Of a stretch of 64,000 nt of DNA, positions 8,872-20,393 are shown piece after piece. The notes beneath the pieces are model-generated. The model had not been told where the DNA came from. It saw only the letters and a list, made by a program, of their open reading frames with translations, and searched no databases. Each line of letters starts with the position of its first letter. The stretch's first letter is position 1. A program made the translations under genes and the position numbers. The stretch is taken from assembly GCF_023913775.1 (NCBI RefSeq), contig NZ_JAMXAX010000008.1, positions 31,255 through 95,254 on the forward strand, in the 5' to 3' direction. Source of the DNA: Acidovorax facilis. Its GTDB lineage: Bacteria; Pseudomonadota; Gammaproteobacteria; Burkholderiales; Burkholderiaceae_C.

Positions 8872-11118
8872 ATGAGCATTTTCAACAAAGTCACCAAGAC
8901 CTTCCAATGGGGTGACAAGACCGTCATCATGGAAACGGGTGAGATCGCCCGCCAAGCGTCCGGCGCTGTGCTGGTGAACATTGATGACACCGTGGTGCTG
9001 GCCACCGTGGTGGCATCCAAGGGTGCCAAGCCAGGACAGGACTTCTTCCCCCTGACGGTGGACTACATCGAGAAGACCTACGCTGCAGGCAAGATCCCTG
9101 GCAGCTTCTTCAAGCGCGAAGCCAAGCCCAGCGAGCACGAAACCCTGACCAGCCGTCTGATCGACCGTCCGATCCGCCCGCTGTTCCCCGAAGGTTTCTT
9201 CAACGAAGTGCATGTGGTCATCCACACGGTGTCGTTGAACCCCGAAGTGGATGCTGACATCGCAGCCCTCATCGCCACCAGTGCAGCCCTGGCCATCTCT
9301 GGCATCCCGTTCAACGGTCCTATCGGCGCCGCACGCGTGGGCTACATCAACGGCGAATACGTGCTCAACCCTGGTCAGACTGCGCGCAAAAACTCGCAGA
9401 TGGATCTGGTGGTGGCAGGTACCGAGGCCGCCGTGCTGATGGTGGAATCCGAAGCGCAACAACTGTCCGAAGAAATCATGCTCGGCGCTGTGGTGTTTGG
9501 CCACGAGCAAGGCAATGTGGCCATCAACGCCATCCACGAACTGGTGCGCGATGCTGGCAAGCCCGTATGGCAGTGGGAAGCCCCTGCCAAGGACGAAACC
9601 CTGATCGCCAAAGTGGTGGCCCTGGCCGACGACAAGCTGCGCGCTGCCTATCAGATCCGCAACAAGCAAGCCCGCACGCAGGCTTGCCGCGAAGCTTATG
9701 CGGCCGTGATGGCAGCCTTGAAGGCTGAGGGTGTCGAGTTCGACGCTGTCAAGGTTGAAGGCATGCTGTTCGATATCGAAGCTGGCATCGTGCGCAGCCA
9801 GATCCTAGCCGGCGAGCCCCGGATCGATGGCCGCGACACGCGCACCGTGCGCCCTATCGAAATCCGTGGCAGCGTACTGCCCCGTGCCCATGGCTCGTCG
9901 CTCTTCACGCGTGGCGAAACCCAGGCGCTGGTGGTGACCACGCTGGGCACCGAGCGCGACGCCCAGCGCATTGATGCGCTGGCTGGCGAGTATGAAGACC
10001 GCTTCATGATGCACTACAACATGCCTCCCTTTGCCACCGGTGAAGTGGGTCGCATGGGTTCGACCAAGCGCCGCGAAATCGGCCACGGCCGTCTGGCCAA
10101 GCGCGCTCTGATTGCCGTGTTGCCGACGAAGGAAGAATTCCCCTACACCATGCGCGTGGTGTCCGAAATCACCGAATCCAACGGCTCGTCGTCGATGGCA
10201 TCGGTCTGCGGTGGCTGCCTGTCGCTGATGGACGCGGGCGTTCCGATGAAGGCGCATGTGGCGGGTATCGCCATGGGCCTGATCAAGGATGCCAACCGTT
10301 TTGCCGTGTTGACCGACATTCTGGGTGATGAAGATCATCTGGGTGACATGGACTTCAAGGTGGCGGGTACCACGGCTGGTATTACCGCGCTGCAGATGGA
10401 CATCAAGATCCAGGGCATCACCAAGGAGATCATGCAGGTCGCCCTGGCCCAGGCTAAGGAAGCGCGCATGCACATCCTGGGCAAGATGCAAGAGGCCATG
10501 GGTGAAGCCAAGACCGAGGTGTCGAACTTTGCGCCCAAGCTTTACACGATGAAGATCAACCCCGAGAAGATCCGTGACGTGATCGGCAAGGGCGGCGCGG
10601 TGATCCGTGCGCTGACCGAAGAAACCGGCTGCCAGATCAACATCGAGGAAGACGGCACCATCACCATCGCCGCCACTGACGCAGCCAAGGCCGATGAGGC
10701 CAAGAAGCGGATTGAGCAGATCACGGCCGAAGTCGAAATTGGCAAGATCTACGAAGGCCCTGTGACCAAGATCCTGGACTTCGGCGCACTGATTAATTTG
10801 CTGCCAGGCAAGGACGGCCTGCTGCACATCAGCCAGATTGCCCACGAGCGCGTTGAGCGCGTGGGTGACTATCTGACCGAAGGCCAGATCGTGAAGGTCA
10901 AGGTCATGGAAACCGACGAGAAGGGCCGCGTCAAGCTGTCGATGAAGGTGCTGGCCGATCGTCCTGCCGGCGGCAGCGACCGTCCTGCTCCTGCAGAGCG
11001 CGGCGACCGCGAACCACGCCGTGACCATGGTCGTGACGGGGGCCGTCAGCCAGCGGATCAGCAGCAACAGCAACAGTCCTTGCCTTCGGACGGCGGTTCC
11101 GGGCAGATCGTCGGCTGA
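8872..11118 (+). CDS. pnp: Polyribonucleotide nucleotidyltransferase (PNPase)
   Basis: A phosphorolytic 3'-5' exoribonuclease of RNA decay. The 748-aa protein has two RNase PH domains (about 1-230 and 300-545), a KH domain around residue 560 ([20 protein letters not shown]) and an S1 domain around residue 625 ([23 protein letters not shown]). The second RNase PH core contains [20 protein letters not shown] and the catalytic-site region around [20 protein letters not shown]. The C-terminal tail after the S1 domain is low-complexity, Asp/Arg/Gly-rich and ends with a run of six Gln, so it is probably disordered. AGGAG is present upstream of the ATG. Confidence 0.98.
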   Translation: MSIFNKVTKTFQWGDKTVIMETGEIARQASGAVLVNIDDTVVLATVVASKGAKPGQDFFPLTVDYIEKTYAAGKIPGSFFKREAKPSEHETLTSRLIDRPIRPLFPEGFFNEVHVVIHTVSLNPEVDADIAALIATSAALAISGIPFNGPIGAARVGYINGEYVLNPGQTARKNSQMDLVVAGTEAAVLMVESEAQQLSEEIMLGAVVFGHEQGNVAINAIHELVRDAGKPVWQWEAPAKDETLIAKVVALADDKLRAAYQIRNKQARTQACREAYAAVMAALKAEGVEFDAVKVEGMLFDIEAGIVRSQILAGEPRIDGRDTRTVRPIEIRGSVLPRAHGSSLFTRGETQALVVTTLGTERDAQRIDALAGEYEDRFMMHYNMPPFATGEVGRMGSTKRREIGHGRLAKRALIAVLPTKEEFPYTMRVVSEITESNGSSSMASVCGGCLSLMDAGVPMKAHVAGIAMGLIKDANRFAVLTDILGDEDHLGDMDFKVAGTTAGITALQMDIKIQGITKEIMQVALAQAKEARMHILGKMQEAMGEAKTEVSNFAPKLYTMKINPEKIRDVIGKGGAVIRALTEETGCQINIEEDGTITIAATDAAKADEAKKRIEQITAEVEIGKIYEGPVTKILDFGALINLLPGKDGLLHISQIAHERVERVGDYLTEGQIVKVKVMETDEKGRVKLSMKVLADRPAGGSDRPAPAERGDREPRRDHGRDGGRQPADQQQQQQSLPSDGGSGQIVG

Positions 11119-11121
11119 TCG

Positions 11122-11181
11122 GATTTTTGCTATTGATTTTGTAGCTGCTTGTGCTTTTAAATAAAGCGCTAGTAGCCAAAA
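11122..11181 (+). repeat. Dispersed repeat, family 1 (about 57 bp), intergenic copy
   Basis: Contains GTAGCTGCTTGTGCTT, a short A/T loop and AAGCGCTAGTAGCC, the diagnostic inverted halves of the repeat also seen at 28961, 45804, 51786, 58545 and 60515. It fills most of the gap between pnp and the quinone oxidoreductase gene. It can fold as a hairpin and may act as a weak terminator. Confidence 0.75.
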
Positions 11182-11203
11182 TCACTCAAAAATTGACCGT
11201 CCC

Positions 11204-12202
11204 ATGAATCGCAATATGCGTGCTGTCGAGATCACTTCCTTTGGTGGACCCGAGGTCTTGCGCCTGGGTGAGCGCCCCGTGCCGCAGGCGGGTGCCGGTG
11301 AGCTGCTGATCCGTGTGGCTGCCAGCGGTATCAACCGCCCCGATGTGCTCCAGCGGATGGGGCACTATGCCCCTCCGTCTGGCACGTCGGACCTGCCGGG
11401 GCTGGAAGTCGCGGGAGTGGTGGAGTCGGGGGATGCTGCAGCCATGGCCGAGGCGGGTATACGGGTGGGTGACCGCGTCTGTGCGCTGGTGGCGGGTGGT
11501 GGTTATGCCCAATGGTGCGTGGCGCCTGTGGTGCAGTGCCTGCCGGTGCCTGATGGCTTTAGCGATGTTGAGGCTGCATCACTGCCCGAGACGTTCTTCA
11601 CCGTGTGGAGCAATGTGTTCGATCGGGGGCATCTGCAGGCGGGTGAAAGCCTGCTGGTGCAAGGCGGTACCAGTGGTATTGGTGTGACGGCTGTTCAATT
11701 GGCGCGGGCCTTTGGCGCAACGGTCATTGCAACTGCAGGTAGCGACGAGAAGTGTGCGGCATGCCTGCAGCTGGGGGCCCACGAGGCCATCAACTACAAG
11801 ACGCAGGATTTTGTGGCAGAAGCCAATCGCATCACGCAGGGCAAAGGCGTGGATGTGGTACTGGACATGGTGGCAGGTGACTACGTGGCGCGCGAGGTGC
11901 AGTGCCTGGCTGAGGACGGCCGCATTGTCATCATTGCGGTGCAGGGTGGCATCAAGAGCGACTTCAATGCGGGTTTGGTGCTGCGCCGCCGGCTGACCAT
12001 TACTGGCTCCACCTTGCGTCCGCGTTCTGTGGCATTCAAGGGGGCGATTGCGCGTGCATTGCGCGAGCATGTGTGGCCTCTGCTGGTGGCGGGGCGTGTG
12101 CGGCCCGTCATTCACGGCACATTTGCGGCGGCGGAGGCTGCTAAGGCCCACGCGCTGATGGAGTCAAATCAGCACATTGGCAAGATTGTTTTGACGTGGT
12201 AA
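11204..12202 (+). CDS. NAD(P)H:quinone oxidoreductase, zinc-independent MDR family
   Basis: A 332-aa medium-chain dehydrogenase/reductase of the quinone oxidoreductase (PIG3/zeta-crystallin) branch. Residues 1-120 form the GroES-like domain, with [17 protein letters not shown] typical of this branch. The Rossmann domain starts near residue 145 with [20 protein letters not shown], the NADPH-binding glycine motif (GGTSGIG). No catalytic or structural zinc cysteine cluster is present, as expected for QOR proteins. It stops 2 bp before the tpiA ATG, so the two are probably co-transcribed. The true substrate is not evident. Confidence 0.88.
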   Translation: MNRNMRAVEITSFGGPEVLRLGERPVPQAGAGELLIRVAASGINRPDVLQRMGHYAPPSGTSDLPGLEVAGVVESGDAAAMAEAGIRVGDRVCALVAGGGYAQWCVAPVVQCLPVPDGFSDVEAASLPETFFTVWSNVFDRGHLQAGESLLVQGGTSGIGVTAVQLARAFGATVIATAGSDEKCAACLQLGAHEAINYKTQDFVAEANRITQGKGVDVVLDMVAGDYVAREVQCLAEDGRIVIIAVQGGIKSDFNAGLVLRRRLTITGSTLRPRSVAFKGAIARALREHVWPLLVAGRVRPVIHGTFAAAEAAKAHALMESNQHIGKIVLTW

Positions 12203-12204
12203 TC

Positions 12205-12954
12205 ATGAAAAACAAGAGAAAACTCATCGCAGGTAACTGGAAGATGAACGGCAGTCTGGCTGCCAACGATGCTTTGCTGAAAGGCATCTTGGCGGGGCTG
12301 GCTGACGCGGTTTGTGACGTGGCCGTTGCGGTGCCGGCACCCTATCTGGCGCAGGTGCAGGCTGCTGCGTTGGGGTCTTTGGTGGCTGTGGCTGCCCAGG
12401 ATGTATCGCAGCACGAAGCAGGTGCCTACACCGGAGAGGTGTCGGCCGCCATGTTGAAAGACTTTGGTGTGCGGTACGCGCTGGTGGGGCATTCAGAGCG
12501 CCGCCAATACCATGGTGAAACCGATGTGGTGGTTGCCGAGAAAGCGCAACGCGCACTGGCGGCAGGTATCACGCCTATCGTCTGCGTGGGCGAGACCCTT
12601 CAGGAGCGCGAAGCTGGGCAGACCGAGGTTGTGGTCAAGCGTCAATTGGCGGCTGTGATCCACCTCAATGGTCACTGCATCAGCGAAGTGGTGGTGGCTT
12701 ACGAACCGGTCTGGGCCATTGGCACGGGCCGCACGGCGTCGCCTGAGCAGGCGCAGGCAGTGCATGCAGTGCTGCGGGCACAGCTGTCTGCGGCCAGCGA
12801 GCATGCGGATCGAATCCGCCTGCTGTACGGCGGCAGCATGAATGCGGCCAATGCCGCCCAGTTGCTTTCCCAGCCGGATATCGATGGCGGCCTTGTGGGC
12901 GGTGCCTCGCTGAAAGCGCCCGATTTCCTTCAAATCATTGCGGCCGCCCGTTGA
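12205..12954 (+). CDS. tpiA: Triosephosphate isomerase
   Basis: Interconverts dihydroxyacetone phosphate and glyceraldehyde 3-phosphate in glycolysis. The 249-aa TIM barrel shows the N-terminal AGNWKMNG (catalytic Lys), [12 protein letters not shown] (catalytic His), [12 protein letters not shown] (catalytic Glu and start of loop 6) and the C-terminal phosphate-binding LYGGSMN and [10 protein letters not shown] used the ATG at 12205, just after the preceding stop; an in-frame GTG at 12196 would overlap the upstream gene. Confidence 0.97.
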   Translation: MKNKRKLIAGNWKMNGSLAANDALLKGILAGLADAVCDVAVAVPAPYLAQVQAAALGSLVAVAAQDVSQHEAGAYTGEVSAAMLKDFGVRYALVGHSERRQYHGETDVVVAEKAQRALAAGITPIVCVGETLQEREAGQTEVVVKRQLAAVIHLNGHCISEVVVAYEPVWAIGTGRTASPEQAQAVHAVLRAQLSAASEHADRIRLLYGGSMNAANAAQLLSQPDIDGGLVGGASLKAPDFLQIIAAAR

Positions 12955-12993
12955 GGCTGCCCTTCAAACTATTCAATCAGGAGTGAACAGAGA

Positions 12994-13368
12994 ATGAACG
13001 TGATCGTGAATGTGGTGTTGGCTGTGCAGATGCTGACGGCCTTGGGGATGATTGGCCTGATCCTGATCCAGCATGGCAAGGGTGCCGATATGGGCGCAGC
13101 GTTTGGCAGTGGCAGTTCCGGAAGCCTGTTTGGTGCCAGCGGTAGCGCCAACTTCTTGTCGCGTACTACGGCGGTGCTGGCTGCGGTGTTTTTTGTGGCA
13201 ACGCTGGCACTGGCCTATTTCGGCAATGCGCGTCCTGCCAGTTCGGGTAGCGTGCTGGAAAATCCCGCTGCTGCAGTGCCTGCAGGTGCGCCTTCGTTGT
13301 CGGCTTCGGATGCTGCTGTGGCTCCTGCCGTGCCCGCCTCGGGTGCAGCGCAGATCCCCACCAAATAA
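12994..13368 (+). CDS. secG: Protein translocase subunit SecG
   Basis: A 124-aa inner-membrane protein of the SecYEG translocon. The first helix (about residues 3-22) is followed by the conserved HGKGADMGAAFGSGSSGSLFG segment (only its start is needed for recognition) and FLSRTTAVLAAVFF, the second helix. The C-terminal 50 residues form an Ala/Pro/Ser-rich tail common in betaproteobacterial SecG. AGGAG lies upstream of the ATG. The gene sits between tpiA and tRNA-Leu-nuoA. Confidence 0.95.
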   Translation: MNVIVNVVLAVQMLTALGMIGLILIQHGKGADMGAAFGSGSSGSLFGASGSANFLSRTTAVLAAVFFVATLALAYFGNARPASSGSVLENPAAAVPAGAPSLSASDAAVAPAVPASGAAQIPTK

Positions 13369-13482
13369 TCTGCACTAAATTGGGCTCCGTAAGCCGAAGC
13401 AGGGTTTTTCCGGAGTAGAATTCTGCATTGTCTGGAAAGCCAAAACCGCAAGGTTCCTCATGCCATCCAGATGCAAAAATCA

Positions 13483-13567
13483 GCCGTCGTGGTGAAATTG
13501 GTAGACACGCTATCTTGAGGGGGTAGTGGTGAAAGCTGTGCGAGTTCGAGTCTCGCCGACGGCACCA
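13483..13567 (+). tRNA. tRNA-Leu, anticodon GAG
   Basis: An 85-nt class II tRNA with an encoded CCA end. The acceptor arms GCCGTCG and CGACGGC pair perfectly. The anticodon stem CTATC/GGTAG (one GU pair) encloses the loop TTGAGGG, giving anticodon GAG. The T arm contains GAGTTCGAGTCTC, and the variable arm has the extra length expected of tRNA-Leu. It lies between secG and nuoA. Confidence 0.97.
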
Positions 13568-13640
13568 AAACAAAGGCCTGCCTGCATGACCCGGCTCGGG
13601 TCCTGACGGGCAAGGCCACAGCGGTGAGCACATCCTCAAG

Positions 13641-14000
13641 ATGAACCTCGATCAGTACCTCCCCGTCCTTTTGTTCATCTTGGTCGGCATCGCCGTAGGC
13701 GTTGTCCCCCTTGTACTCGGCTACATACTGGGCCCCAACCGCCCGGATGCCGCGAAGAACTCTCCCTACGAATGTGGCTTTGAAGCCTTCGAGGATGCGC
13801 GCATGAAGTTTGATGTGCGCTACTACCTTGTGGCCATTCTCTTCATTCTGTTCGATCTCGAAATTGCATTCCTCTTCCCGTGGGCGGTGACGCTGCATGA
13901 GGTGGGGATCGCTGGTTTCGTGGCGGTCGTTATTTTCCTGGCCATTCTGGTTGTGGGTTTTGCCTGCGAGTGGAAAAAGGGTGCCCTGGATTGGGAATGA
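13641..14000 (+). CDS. nuoA: NADH-quinone oxidoreductase subunit A
   Basis: A 119-aa membrane subunit of complex I with three predicted transmembrane helices (about residues 6-28, 62-82 and 90-110). The diagnostic segment [21 protein letters not shown] is present near residues 42-62 and contains the quinone-site loop cysteine. First gene of a complete nuoA-N operon in canonical order, 73 bp after tRNA-Leu. Confidence 0.97.
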   Translation: MNLDQYLPVLLFILVGIAVGVVPLVLGYILGPNRPDAAKNSPYECGFEAFEDARMKFDVRYYLVAILFILFDLEIAFLFPWAVTLHEVGIAGFVAVVIFLAILVVGFACEWKKGALDWE

Positions 14001-14024
14001 GCGAGCCTCAACAAGGATGATGCA

Positions 14025-14504
14025 ATGATTGAAGGCGTGATGAAGGAAGGCTTCATCACCACGAGTTACGACTCGGTGGTGAATTGGGCCAAGACCGGCT
14101 CTCTGTGGCCGATGACATTTGGCTTGGCTTGCTGTGCCGTCGAAATGATGCATGCTGCGGCGGCGCGTTACGACATTGGTCGTTTTGGGGCGGAAGTGTT
14201 CCGCGCGAGCCCGCGCCAGTCTGACCTCATGATTGTGGCCGGCACGCTGTGCAACAAGATGGCGCCTGCGTTGCGCAAGGTGTACGACCAGATGTCCGAG
14301 CCGCGTTGGGTGTTGTCGATGGGCTCGTGTGCCAACGGCGGCGGTTACTACCACTACAGCTACTCCGTGGTGCGTGGTTGCGATCGCATTGTTCCGGTGG
14401 ATGTCTACGTGCCAGGTTGCCCGCCCACGGCGGAGGCGTTGATCTACGGGATCATCCAGCTGCAGCAGAAGATTCGCCGTACCAACACCATTGCTCGTGT
14501 CTGA
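14025..14504 (+). CDS. nuoB: NADH-quinone oxidoreductase subunit B
   Basis: A 159-aa peripheral-arm subunit that binds the terminal iron-sulphur cluster N2 next to the quinone site. The cluster ligands are visible: the adjacent Cys pair in [10 protein letters not shown], then SCANGGGYY and [11 protein letters not shown]. Length and motif order are those of NuoB. It ends 10 bp before the chosen nuoC start. Confidence 0.98.
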   Translation: MIEGVMKEGFITTSYDSVVNWAKTGSLWPMTFGLACCAVEMMHAAAARYDIGRFGAEVFRASPRQSDLMIVAGTLCNKMAPALRKVYDQMSEPRWVLSMGSCANGGGYYHYSYSVVRGCDRIVPVDVYVPGCPPTAEALIYGIIQLQQKIRRTNTIARV

Positions 14505-14514
14505 AGGGTTGATG

Positions 14515-15123
14515 ATGACCGCTGTTGCCATTCGGCCTGAAAAACTCAAAGACAATATTGCCGCCGCCCTGGGGGCGATGGTGCGTCAGATCACAGTGGC
14601 GTTGGATGAGGTCACCTTGGTCGTTGATGCGGCTGATTACCTCGAATCCATGCGCGTGTTGCGTGACGCTGAAGGTTGCCGCTTTGAGCAACTGATCGAT
14701 TTGTGTGGCGTGGACTATTCGGCATATGCCGATGCCGTGCGTGAAGGAGCCCGCTACTGCGTGGTCTCGCACCTGTTGTCCGTCAGTCTGAATCAGCGTG
14801 TGCGGGTCAAGGTGTTCTGCGCCGATGATGATTTTCCGGTGGTGGCCTCGGTCTCCGACCTGTGGAACTCCGCCAACTGGTACGAGCGCGAAGCGTTTGA
14901 TCTGTTCGGCATTGTGTTCGACGGCCACAACGACCTGCGCCGTATCCTGACCGACTACGGCTTCATTGGCCATCCCTTCCGCAAAGACTTTCCGCTGTCT
15001 GGTCATGTTGAGATGCGCTACGACGCAGAGCTGCGCCGGGTGGTTTACGAACCCGTGTCGATCGAGCCGCGGGAGATCACGCCGCGCATCATCCGCGAAG
15101 ACAAGTACGGAGGCCTGCACTAA
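14515..15123 (+). CDS. nuoC: NADH-quinone oxidoreductase subunit C
   Basis: A separate NuoC of about 202 aa (30-kDa subunit), not fused to NuoD. Conserved segments are [32 protein letters not shown] near residue 120 and [17 protein letters not shown] near residue 142. I chose the second of two adjacent ATG codons because AAGG lies 7 nt upstream of it; the ATG at 14512 is equally readable. Confidence 0.95.
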   Translation: MTAVAIRPEKLKDNIAAALGAMVRQITVALDEVTLVVDAADYLESMRVLRDAEGCRFEQLIDLCGVDYSAYADAVREGARYCVVSHLLSVSLNQRVRVKVFCADDDFPVVASVSDLWNSANWYEREAFDLFGIVFDGHNDLRRILTDYGFIGHPFRKDFPLSGHVEMRYDAELRRVVYEPVSIEPREITPRIIREDKYGGLH

Positions 15124-15149
15124 GGCGCCCGCGCCCCATGTGAACCACC

Positions 15150-16403
15150 ATGGCTGAAATCAAGAACTATTCCCTGAACTTTGGTCCGCAGCATCCGGCG
15201 GCGCACGGCGTGCTGCGCTTGGTGCTGGAGCTCGATGGCGAAGTCGTACAGCGAGCCGACCCGCACATCGGTCTCCTGCACCGCGCCACCGAAAAGCTGG
15301 CCGAACACAAGACCTACATCCAGTCGCTGCCCTACATGGACCGATTGGACTACGTTTCGATGATGTGCAATGAGCACGCCTACTGCCTGGCCATCGAAAA
15401 GCTGCTGGGCCTGGAAGTGCCCCTGCGTGCGCAGTACATCCGCGTGATGTTTTCGGAAATCACGCGCCTGCTGAATCACCTGATGTGGTTGGGTTCGCAT
15501 GGCAACGACTGCGGCAGCTCCACCATCCTGATCTACACCTTCCGCGAGCGCGAAGACCTGTTCGACATGTACGAAGCCGTCTCTGGCGCGCGCATGCATG
15601 CGGCGTATTTCCGTCCAGGCGGTGTGTACCGTGACCTGCCGGACTCCATGCCGCAGTACAAGGTCAGCAAGATCAAGAACGCCAAGGCCCTGGAGGCCAT
15701 GAACCAGAACCGCCAAGGTTCTTTGCTTGATTTCATCGACGACTTCACCAAGCGCTTCCCCGGTTGCGTAGACGAGTACGAGACCCTGCTGACCGACAAC
15801 CGCATCTGGAAGCAGCGCACCGTGGGCATCGGCGTGGTGCCACCCGAGCGCGCGCTGAACCTGGGCATGACCGGTCCCATGATCCGTGGGTCTGGCATCG
15901 CATGGGATCTGCGCAAGACCCAGCCCTACGACGTCTACGACCGCATGGACTTCGACGTGCCCGTGGGCAAGACGGGCGACTGCTACGACCGCTACCTGGT
16001 ACGCGTGCACGAAATGCGCGAATCCAACCGCATCATCAAGCAGTGCGTGGATTGGCTGCGCGCCAACCCCGGCCCGGTCATCACCGACAACCACAAGGTG
16101 GCCGCACCCGACCGCGAATCCATGAAGTCCAACATGGAAGAGCTGATCCACCATTTCAAGCTGTTCACCGAAGGTTTCCATGTGCCCGAAGGCGAGGCCT
16201 ATGCCGCCGTGGAGCACCCCAAGGGCGAATTCGGCATCTACCTGGTGAGCGACGGCGCCAACAAGCCCTACCGCCTCAAGATCCGTGCGCCAGGCTTCGC
16301 GCACCTGGCCACGCTCGATGAAATGGCCCGCGGCCACATGATTGCGGACGCCGTCGCCATCATCGGCACCATGGATATCGTGTTCGGAGAGATTGACCGA
16401 TGA
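15150..16403 (+). CDS. nuoD: NADH-quinone oxidoreductase subunit D
   Basis: The 417-aa 49-kDa subunit of complex I, derived from the large subunit of NiFe hydrogenases and forming the quinone pocket with NuoB. Motifs seen: [14 protein letters not shown] near the start, [25 protein letters not shown], and the C-terminal [19 protein letters not shown]. It overlaps nuoE by 4 bp (ATGA). Confidence 0.98.
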   Translation: MAEIKNYSLNFGPQHPAAHGVLRLVLELDGEVVQRADPHIGLLHRATEKLAEHKTYIQSLPYMDRLDYVSMMCNEHAYCLAIEKLLGLEVPLRAQYIRVMFSEITRLLNHLMWLGSHGNDCGSSTILIYTFREREDLFDMYEAVSGARMHAAYFRPGGVYRDLPDSMPQYKVSKIKNAKALEAMNQNRQGSLLDFIDDFTKRFPGCVDEYETLLTDNRIWKQRTVGIGVVPPERALNLGMTGPMIRGSGIAWDLRKTQPYDVYDRMDFDVPVGKTGDCYDRYLVRVHEMRESNRIIKQCVDWLRANPGPVITDNHKVAAPDRESMKSNMEELIHHFKLFTEGFHVPEGEAYAAVEHPKGEFGIYLVSDGANKPYRLKIRAPGFAHLATLDEMARGHMIADAVAIIGTMDIVFGEIDR

Positions 16404-16891
16404 TTACCGAATCGACCCGCGCGCGTTTTGCGCGTGAAGTGGCCAAGTACCCCGCCGAGCAGAAGCAGTCTGCAGTGATGGCCTGCCTGTCTATCGTGCA
16501 ACAGGAGCAGGGGTTTGTCAGTGCTGAAAGTGAAGCGGTGATTGCCGAGTATCTGGGCATGGCCCAGATCGCCGTGCATGAAGTCACGACCTTCTACAAC
16601 ATGTACAACCAGCAGCCGGTGGGCAAGTACAAGCTCAACGTGTGCACCAACTTGCCTTGTCAGCTGCGCGACGGACAGAAGGCGCTGCACCACCTTGAAA
16701 AGAAGCTTGGTGTGACCATGGGCGAGACCACGGCCGATGGCCTGTTCACCCTGCAGCAGTGTGAGTGCCTGGGCGCCTGCGCCGATGCGCCCGTGATGCT
16801 GGTCAACGACCGCACGATGTGCAGCTTCATGGACAACGACAAGCTCGACCAGTTGGTCGACGGCCTGCGCGCGGCGGAGGGACAAGCATGA
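16400..16891 (+). CDS. nuoE: NADH-quinone oxidoreductase subunit E
   Basis: A 163-aa thioredoxin-like 2Fe-2S subunit of the NADH dehydrogenase module (24-kDa subunit). The four cluster cysteines are in CTNLPC and in CECLGAC. The N-terminal helical segment contains [16 protein letters not shown]. It overlaps nuoD and nuoF by 4 bp each, indicating tight translational coupling. Confidence 0.97.
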   Translation: MITESTRARFAREVAKYPAEQKQSAVMACLSIVQQEQGFVSAESEAVIAEYLGMAQIAVHEVTTFYNMYNQQPVGKYKLNVCTNLPCQLRDGQKALHHLEKKLGVTMGETTADGLFTLQQCECLGACADAPVMLVNDRTMCSFMDNDKLDQLVDGLRAAEGQA

Positions 16892-18243
16892 CCGCCGCTG
16901 CACAGATCCTCTCGCAGTTCCAGGCCACGGGCGTCCAGACCTGCTTCCACGACCGCCATATCAACCCGCAGATCTATGCGGGCCTGGATGGCACGAACTG
17001 GAGCATCAAAGAGTACGAAGCGCGCGGCGGCTATGCTGCGCTGCGCAAGATCCTGGGCACCGATGGCGGTGAACCGCTCACGCAGGACCAGGTCATCGCC
17101 ACTGTCAAGGAATCAGGCCTGCGCGGCCGTGGCGGTGCGGGTTTCCCCACCGGCCTCAAGTGGAGCTTCATGCCCCGCTCGTTCCCAGGCCAGAAGTACC
17201 TCGTGTGCAACTCCGATGAAGGCGAGCCTGGCACGTGCAAGGATCGCGACATCCTTCAGTTCAACCCGCACATCGTTATCGAAGGCATGATCATCGCGGC
17301 CTACGCGATGGGCATCTCCGTGGGCTACAACTACATCCACGGCGAAATCTTCCAGACCTACGACCGCTTTGAAGAAGCGTTGGAAGAAGCGCGCGCAGCC
17401 GGTTACCTGGGTGACAAGATCCTTGGCAGCAACTTCAGCTTCCAGCTGCATGCGGCGCATGGCTTCGGTGCCTATATCTGTGGCGAAGAAACTGCGCTGC
17501 TCGAATCGCTCGAAGGCAAGAAGGGCCAGCCGCGCTTCAAGCCGCCGTTCCCTGCCAGCTTCGGTCTGTACGGCAAGCCCACCACCATCAACAACACGGA
17601 GACCTTCGCGGCCGTGCCGTGGATCATCCGCAATGGCGGCCAAGCCTACTTGGAGTGTGGCAAGCCCAACAACGGTGGCACCAAGATCTTCTCGGTTTCG
17701 GGCGATGTGGAAAAGCCCGGCAACTACGAAGTGCCCATGGGGACGCCGTTTGCCAAGCTGCTCGAACTGGCCGGTGGCGTGCGCAAGGGGCGCCAGCTCA
17801 AGGCAGTGATTCCCGGTGGCTCCTCGTCCCCGGTGCTGCCTGCTTCCATCATCATGGAATGCACGATGGATTACGACTCCATTGCAAAGGCTGGCTCCAT
17901 GCTGGGTTCGGGCGCTGTGATCGTGATGGACGACTCCCGCAGCATGGTCGAGAGTCTGCTGCGCCTGTCGTACTTCTATTCCCACGAATCCTGTGGCCAG
18001 TGCACGCCATGCCGTGAAGGCACGGGCTGGATGTGGCGCGTGATCGACCGTATTCAGCACGGTCAGGGGCGCGAAGGCGATCTGGACCTGCTCAATTCTG
18101 TGGCAGACAACATCCAGGGGCGCACGATCTGTGCGCTGGGCGATGCCGCTGCCATGCCTGTGCGCGCCATGATCAAACATTTCCGTCCCGAGTTTGAGGC
18201 ACTGATCCGGAACAAGGCCCCGCAGGCCGCGACCTCCGTCTGA
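16888..18243 (+). CDS. nuoF: NADH-quinone oxidoreductase subunit F
   Basis: The 451-aa NADH-oxidising subunit carrying FMN and the N3 4Fe-4S cluster. The nucleotide/FMN-binding region is [16 protein letters not shown], followed by [14 protein letters not shown]. The cluster ligands are in [14 protein letters not shown] near residue 370. The ATG at 16888 overlaps the nuoE stop; the reading frame stays open upstream, but only this start fits the family. Confidence 0.98.
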   Translation: MTAAAQILSQFQATGVQTCFHDRHINPQIYAGLDGTNWSIKEYEARGGYAALRKILGTDGGEPLTQDQVIATVKESGLRGRGGAGFPTGLKWSFMPRSFPGQKYLVCNSDEGEPGTCKDRDILQFNPHIVIEGMIIAAYAMGISVGYNYIHGEIFQTYDRFEEALEEARAAGYLGDKILGSNFSFQLHAAHGFGAYICGEETALLESLEGKKGQPRFKPPFPASFGLYGKPTTINNTETFAAVPWIIRNGGQAYLECGKPNNGGTKIFSVSGDVEKPGNYEVPMGTPFAKLLELAGGVRKGRQLKAVIPGGSSSPVLPASIIMECTMDYDSIAKAGSMLGSGAVIVMDDSRSMVESLLRLSYFYSHESCGQCTPCREGTGWMWRVIDRIQHGQGREGDLDLLNSVADNIQGRTICALGDAAAMPVRAMIKHFRPEFEALIRNKAPQAATSV

Positions 18244-18257
18244 TCGCGAGAAAACAT

Positions 18258-20393
18258 ATGGTTGAAATTGAACTGGACGGTCAGAAAGTGGAAGTCGCCG
18301 AAGGCTGCATGGTGATGCATGCGGCCGAGAAGGCGGGCACCTACATTCCGCATTTCTGCTACCACAAGAAGCTTTCGATCGCCGCCAACTGCCGTATGTG
18401 CCTGGTGGATGTGGAAAAGGCTCCCAAGCCCATGCCTGCGTGCGCTACGCCGGTGACGCAGGGCATGATCGTGCGCACCAAGAGCGACAAGGCCATCAAA
18501 GCCCAGCAGTCGGTCATGGAGTTCCTGCTGATCAACCACCCGCTGGATTGCCCCATCTGCGACCAGGGCGGTGAATGCCAGTTGCAGGACCTGGCCGTGG
18601 GCTACGGCGGCTCTTCTTCGCGCTACGAAGAAGAAAAGCGCGTGGTGCCTGTCAAGGATGTTGGCCCGCTGATTTCCATGCAGGAAATGAGCCGTTGCAT
18701 CCACTGCACCCGCTGCGTGCGCTTCGGCCAGGAAGTGGCCGGTGTGATGGAGCTGGGCATGATCCATCGCGGCGAGCACTCGGAGATCACAACGGTCACC
18801 GGTGATACGGTGGACTCCGAGCTGTCGGGCAACATGATCGACATCTGCCCTGTCGGTGCGCTCACGAGCAAGCCTTTCCGATACAGCGCCCGTACTTGGG
18901 AGTTGTCGCGCCGCCGTTCGGTGAGCCCCCACGATTCGACCGGTTCCAACCTGATTGTTCAGGTCAAGAACCACAAGGTCATGCGCGTGGTGCCGTTCGA
19001 GAATGAGGCTGTCAACGAATGCTGGATTGCCGACCGTGACCGTTTCTCGTACGAATCGCTCAACAGCGACGAACGCCTGACCCAGCCGATGCTCAAGCAG
19101 GGCGGGGTGTGGAGGCAGGTCGATTGGCAGACCGCACTGGAATACGTCGCCAACGGTTTGAAGAACATCAAGAACGACCACGGCGCAAACAGCATTGGCG
19201 CTCTGGTGAGCCCGCACAGCACGGTCGAAGAGTTGTACCTGGCTTCTGCGCTGGTGCGTGGTCTGGGCAGTGACAACATCGACTACCGCCTGCGCAATGC
19301 TGAATTTGCAGCGCCCGAAGGTATCCGCTGGCTTGGCACGTCCATTGCCTCGTTGTCCACGTTGCAGAGTGTGCTTGTGGTGGGCTCCAACCTGCGCAAG
19401 GACCATCCGTTGTTCGCCCAGCGCATTCGCCAGGCAGCACGCCACGGCTGTCAGGTCAGTGTGGTCGATTCGGCCCTGGCTGACTGGGCAATGCCGGTGA
19501 AACACTCCCTGCTGCAGCCTGCTGCCCAATGGGTGGCGGCGCTTGGCGGCATCGCTGCTGCGGTGGCGCAGGAAAAAGGTGCTTCTGCGCCTGCGGGGGC
19601 AGATGCCGTGACCGAGGGTGCCTTGGCGATCGCCCGTACCCTGCTGGGTGGCGAACGCAAGGCGCTCTTGTTGGGCAACGCAGCTGCGCACCATGCACAG
19701 GCTACGCAAATGCTGGCGCTGGCCAACTGGATTGGTGAGAACACGGGGGCATCCGTCGGCTACCTGACGGAAGCCGCCAATACGGTGGGTGCTCAGTTCG
19801 TGGGGGCTCATCCTGTCAATGGTGGCTTGAATGCGGGCCAGATGCTTTCCGGTGGTCTGAAGGCAGCCTTGTTGCTCAATACTGAGCCGGTGTACGACTC
19901 CGCTGCGGGCGCCAGTGCTGCTGCCACGCTGTCTGGTTCAGACATGGTGATCACGTTGAGCCCCTTCAAGGCCAATATGGAGTTCAGTGACGTTTTGTTG
20001 CCAATTGCGCCGTTCACCGAAACGTCTGGCAGCTTCGTCAATGCGGAAGGCCGTCTGCAGAGCTTCCACGCCGTGGTGCGCCCTCTGGGTGACACCCGTC
20101 CTGCATGGAAGGTTCTGCGCGTTCTGGCCAATCTGCTGGGTGTGCCGGGCTTCGACTTTGAAACCTCGCAGGACGTGCTGGCCCGTGCCACGAATGCGCC
20201 AGCGGGCACGGTCACGCAATTGGCGGCTGCTCAGATGTCGAACGCTGTGAAGACGGTGCCAGTTGCTGCGACAGCCGCAGCAGGTGAACCCGTGGTCGCA
20301 TCCATCTATCAACTGGACGGCCTGGTGCGCCGTTCCACGTCGCTGCAGCTCACTGCCGACGCGCGCATGGCACGTGAAGGAGTGGCCGCATGA
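18258..20393 (+). CDS. nuoG: NADH-quinone oxidoreductase subunit G
   Basis: The 711-aa 75-kDa subunit, carrying an N-terminal ferredoxin-like 2Fe-2S domain (HFCYHKK, CRMC and the PACATPV cysteine), the His/Cys cluster region ([20 protein letters not shown]) and 4Fe-4S ligands ([13 protein letters not shown], then [12 protein letters not shown]). The C-terminal two thirds is a molybdopterin-oxidoreductase-like fold without evident cofactor ligands, as is usual for complex I. It overlaps nuoH by 4 bp. Confidence 0.97.
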   Translation: MVEIELDGQKVEVAEGCMVMHAAEKAGTYIPHFCYHKKLSIAANCRMCLVDVEKAPKPMPACATPVTQGMIVRTKSDKAIKAQQSVMEFLLINHPLDCPICDQGGECQLQDLAVGYGGSSSRYEEEKRVVPVKDVGPLISMQEMSRCIHCTRCVRFGQEVAGVMELGMIHRGEHSEITTVTGDTVDSELSGNMIDICPVGALTSKPFRYSARTWELSRRRSVSPHDSTGSNLIVQVKNHKVMRVVPFENEAVNECWIADRDRFSYESLNSDERLTQPMLKQGGVWRQVDWQTALEYVANGLKNIKNDHGANSIGALVSPHSTVEELYLASALVRGLGSDNIDYRLRNAEFAAPEGIRWLGTSIASLSTLQSVLVVGSNLRKDHPLFAQRIRQAARHGCQVSVVDSALADWAMPVKHSLLQPAAQWVAALGGIAAAVAQEKGASAPAGADAVTEGALAIARTLLGGERKALLLGNAAAHHAQATQMLALANWIGENTGASVGYLTEAANTVGAQFVGAHPVNGGLNAGQMLSGGLKAALLLNTEPVYDSAAGASAAATLSGSDMVITLSPFKANMEFSDVLLPIAPFTETSGSFVNAEGRLQSFHAVVRPLGDTRPAWKVLRVLANLLGVPGFDFETSQDVLARATNAPAGTVTQLAAAQMSNAVKTVPVAATAAAGEPVVASIYQLDGLVRRSTSLQLTADARMAREGVAA

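Noticed and set aside
18063..19811. 582-residue minus-strand open frame opposite nuoF/nuoG
   Set aside because: A shadow of high-GC codon bias; nuoG on the plus strand carries all cluster-binding motifs.
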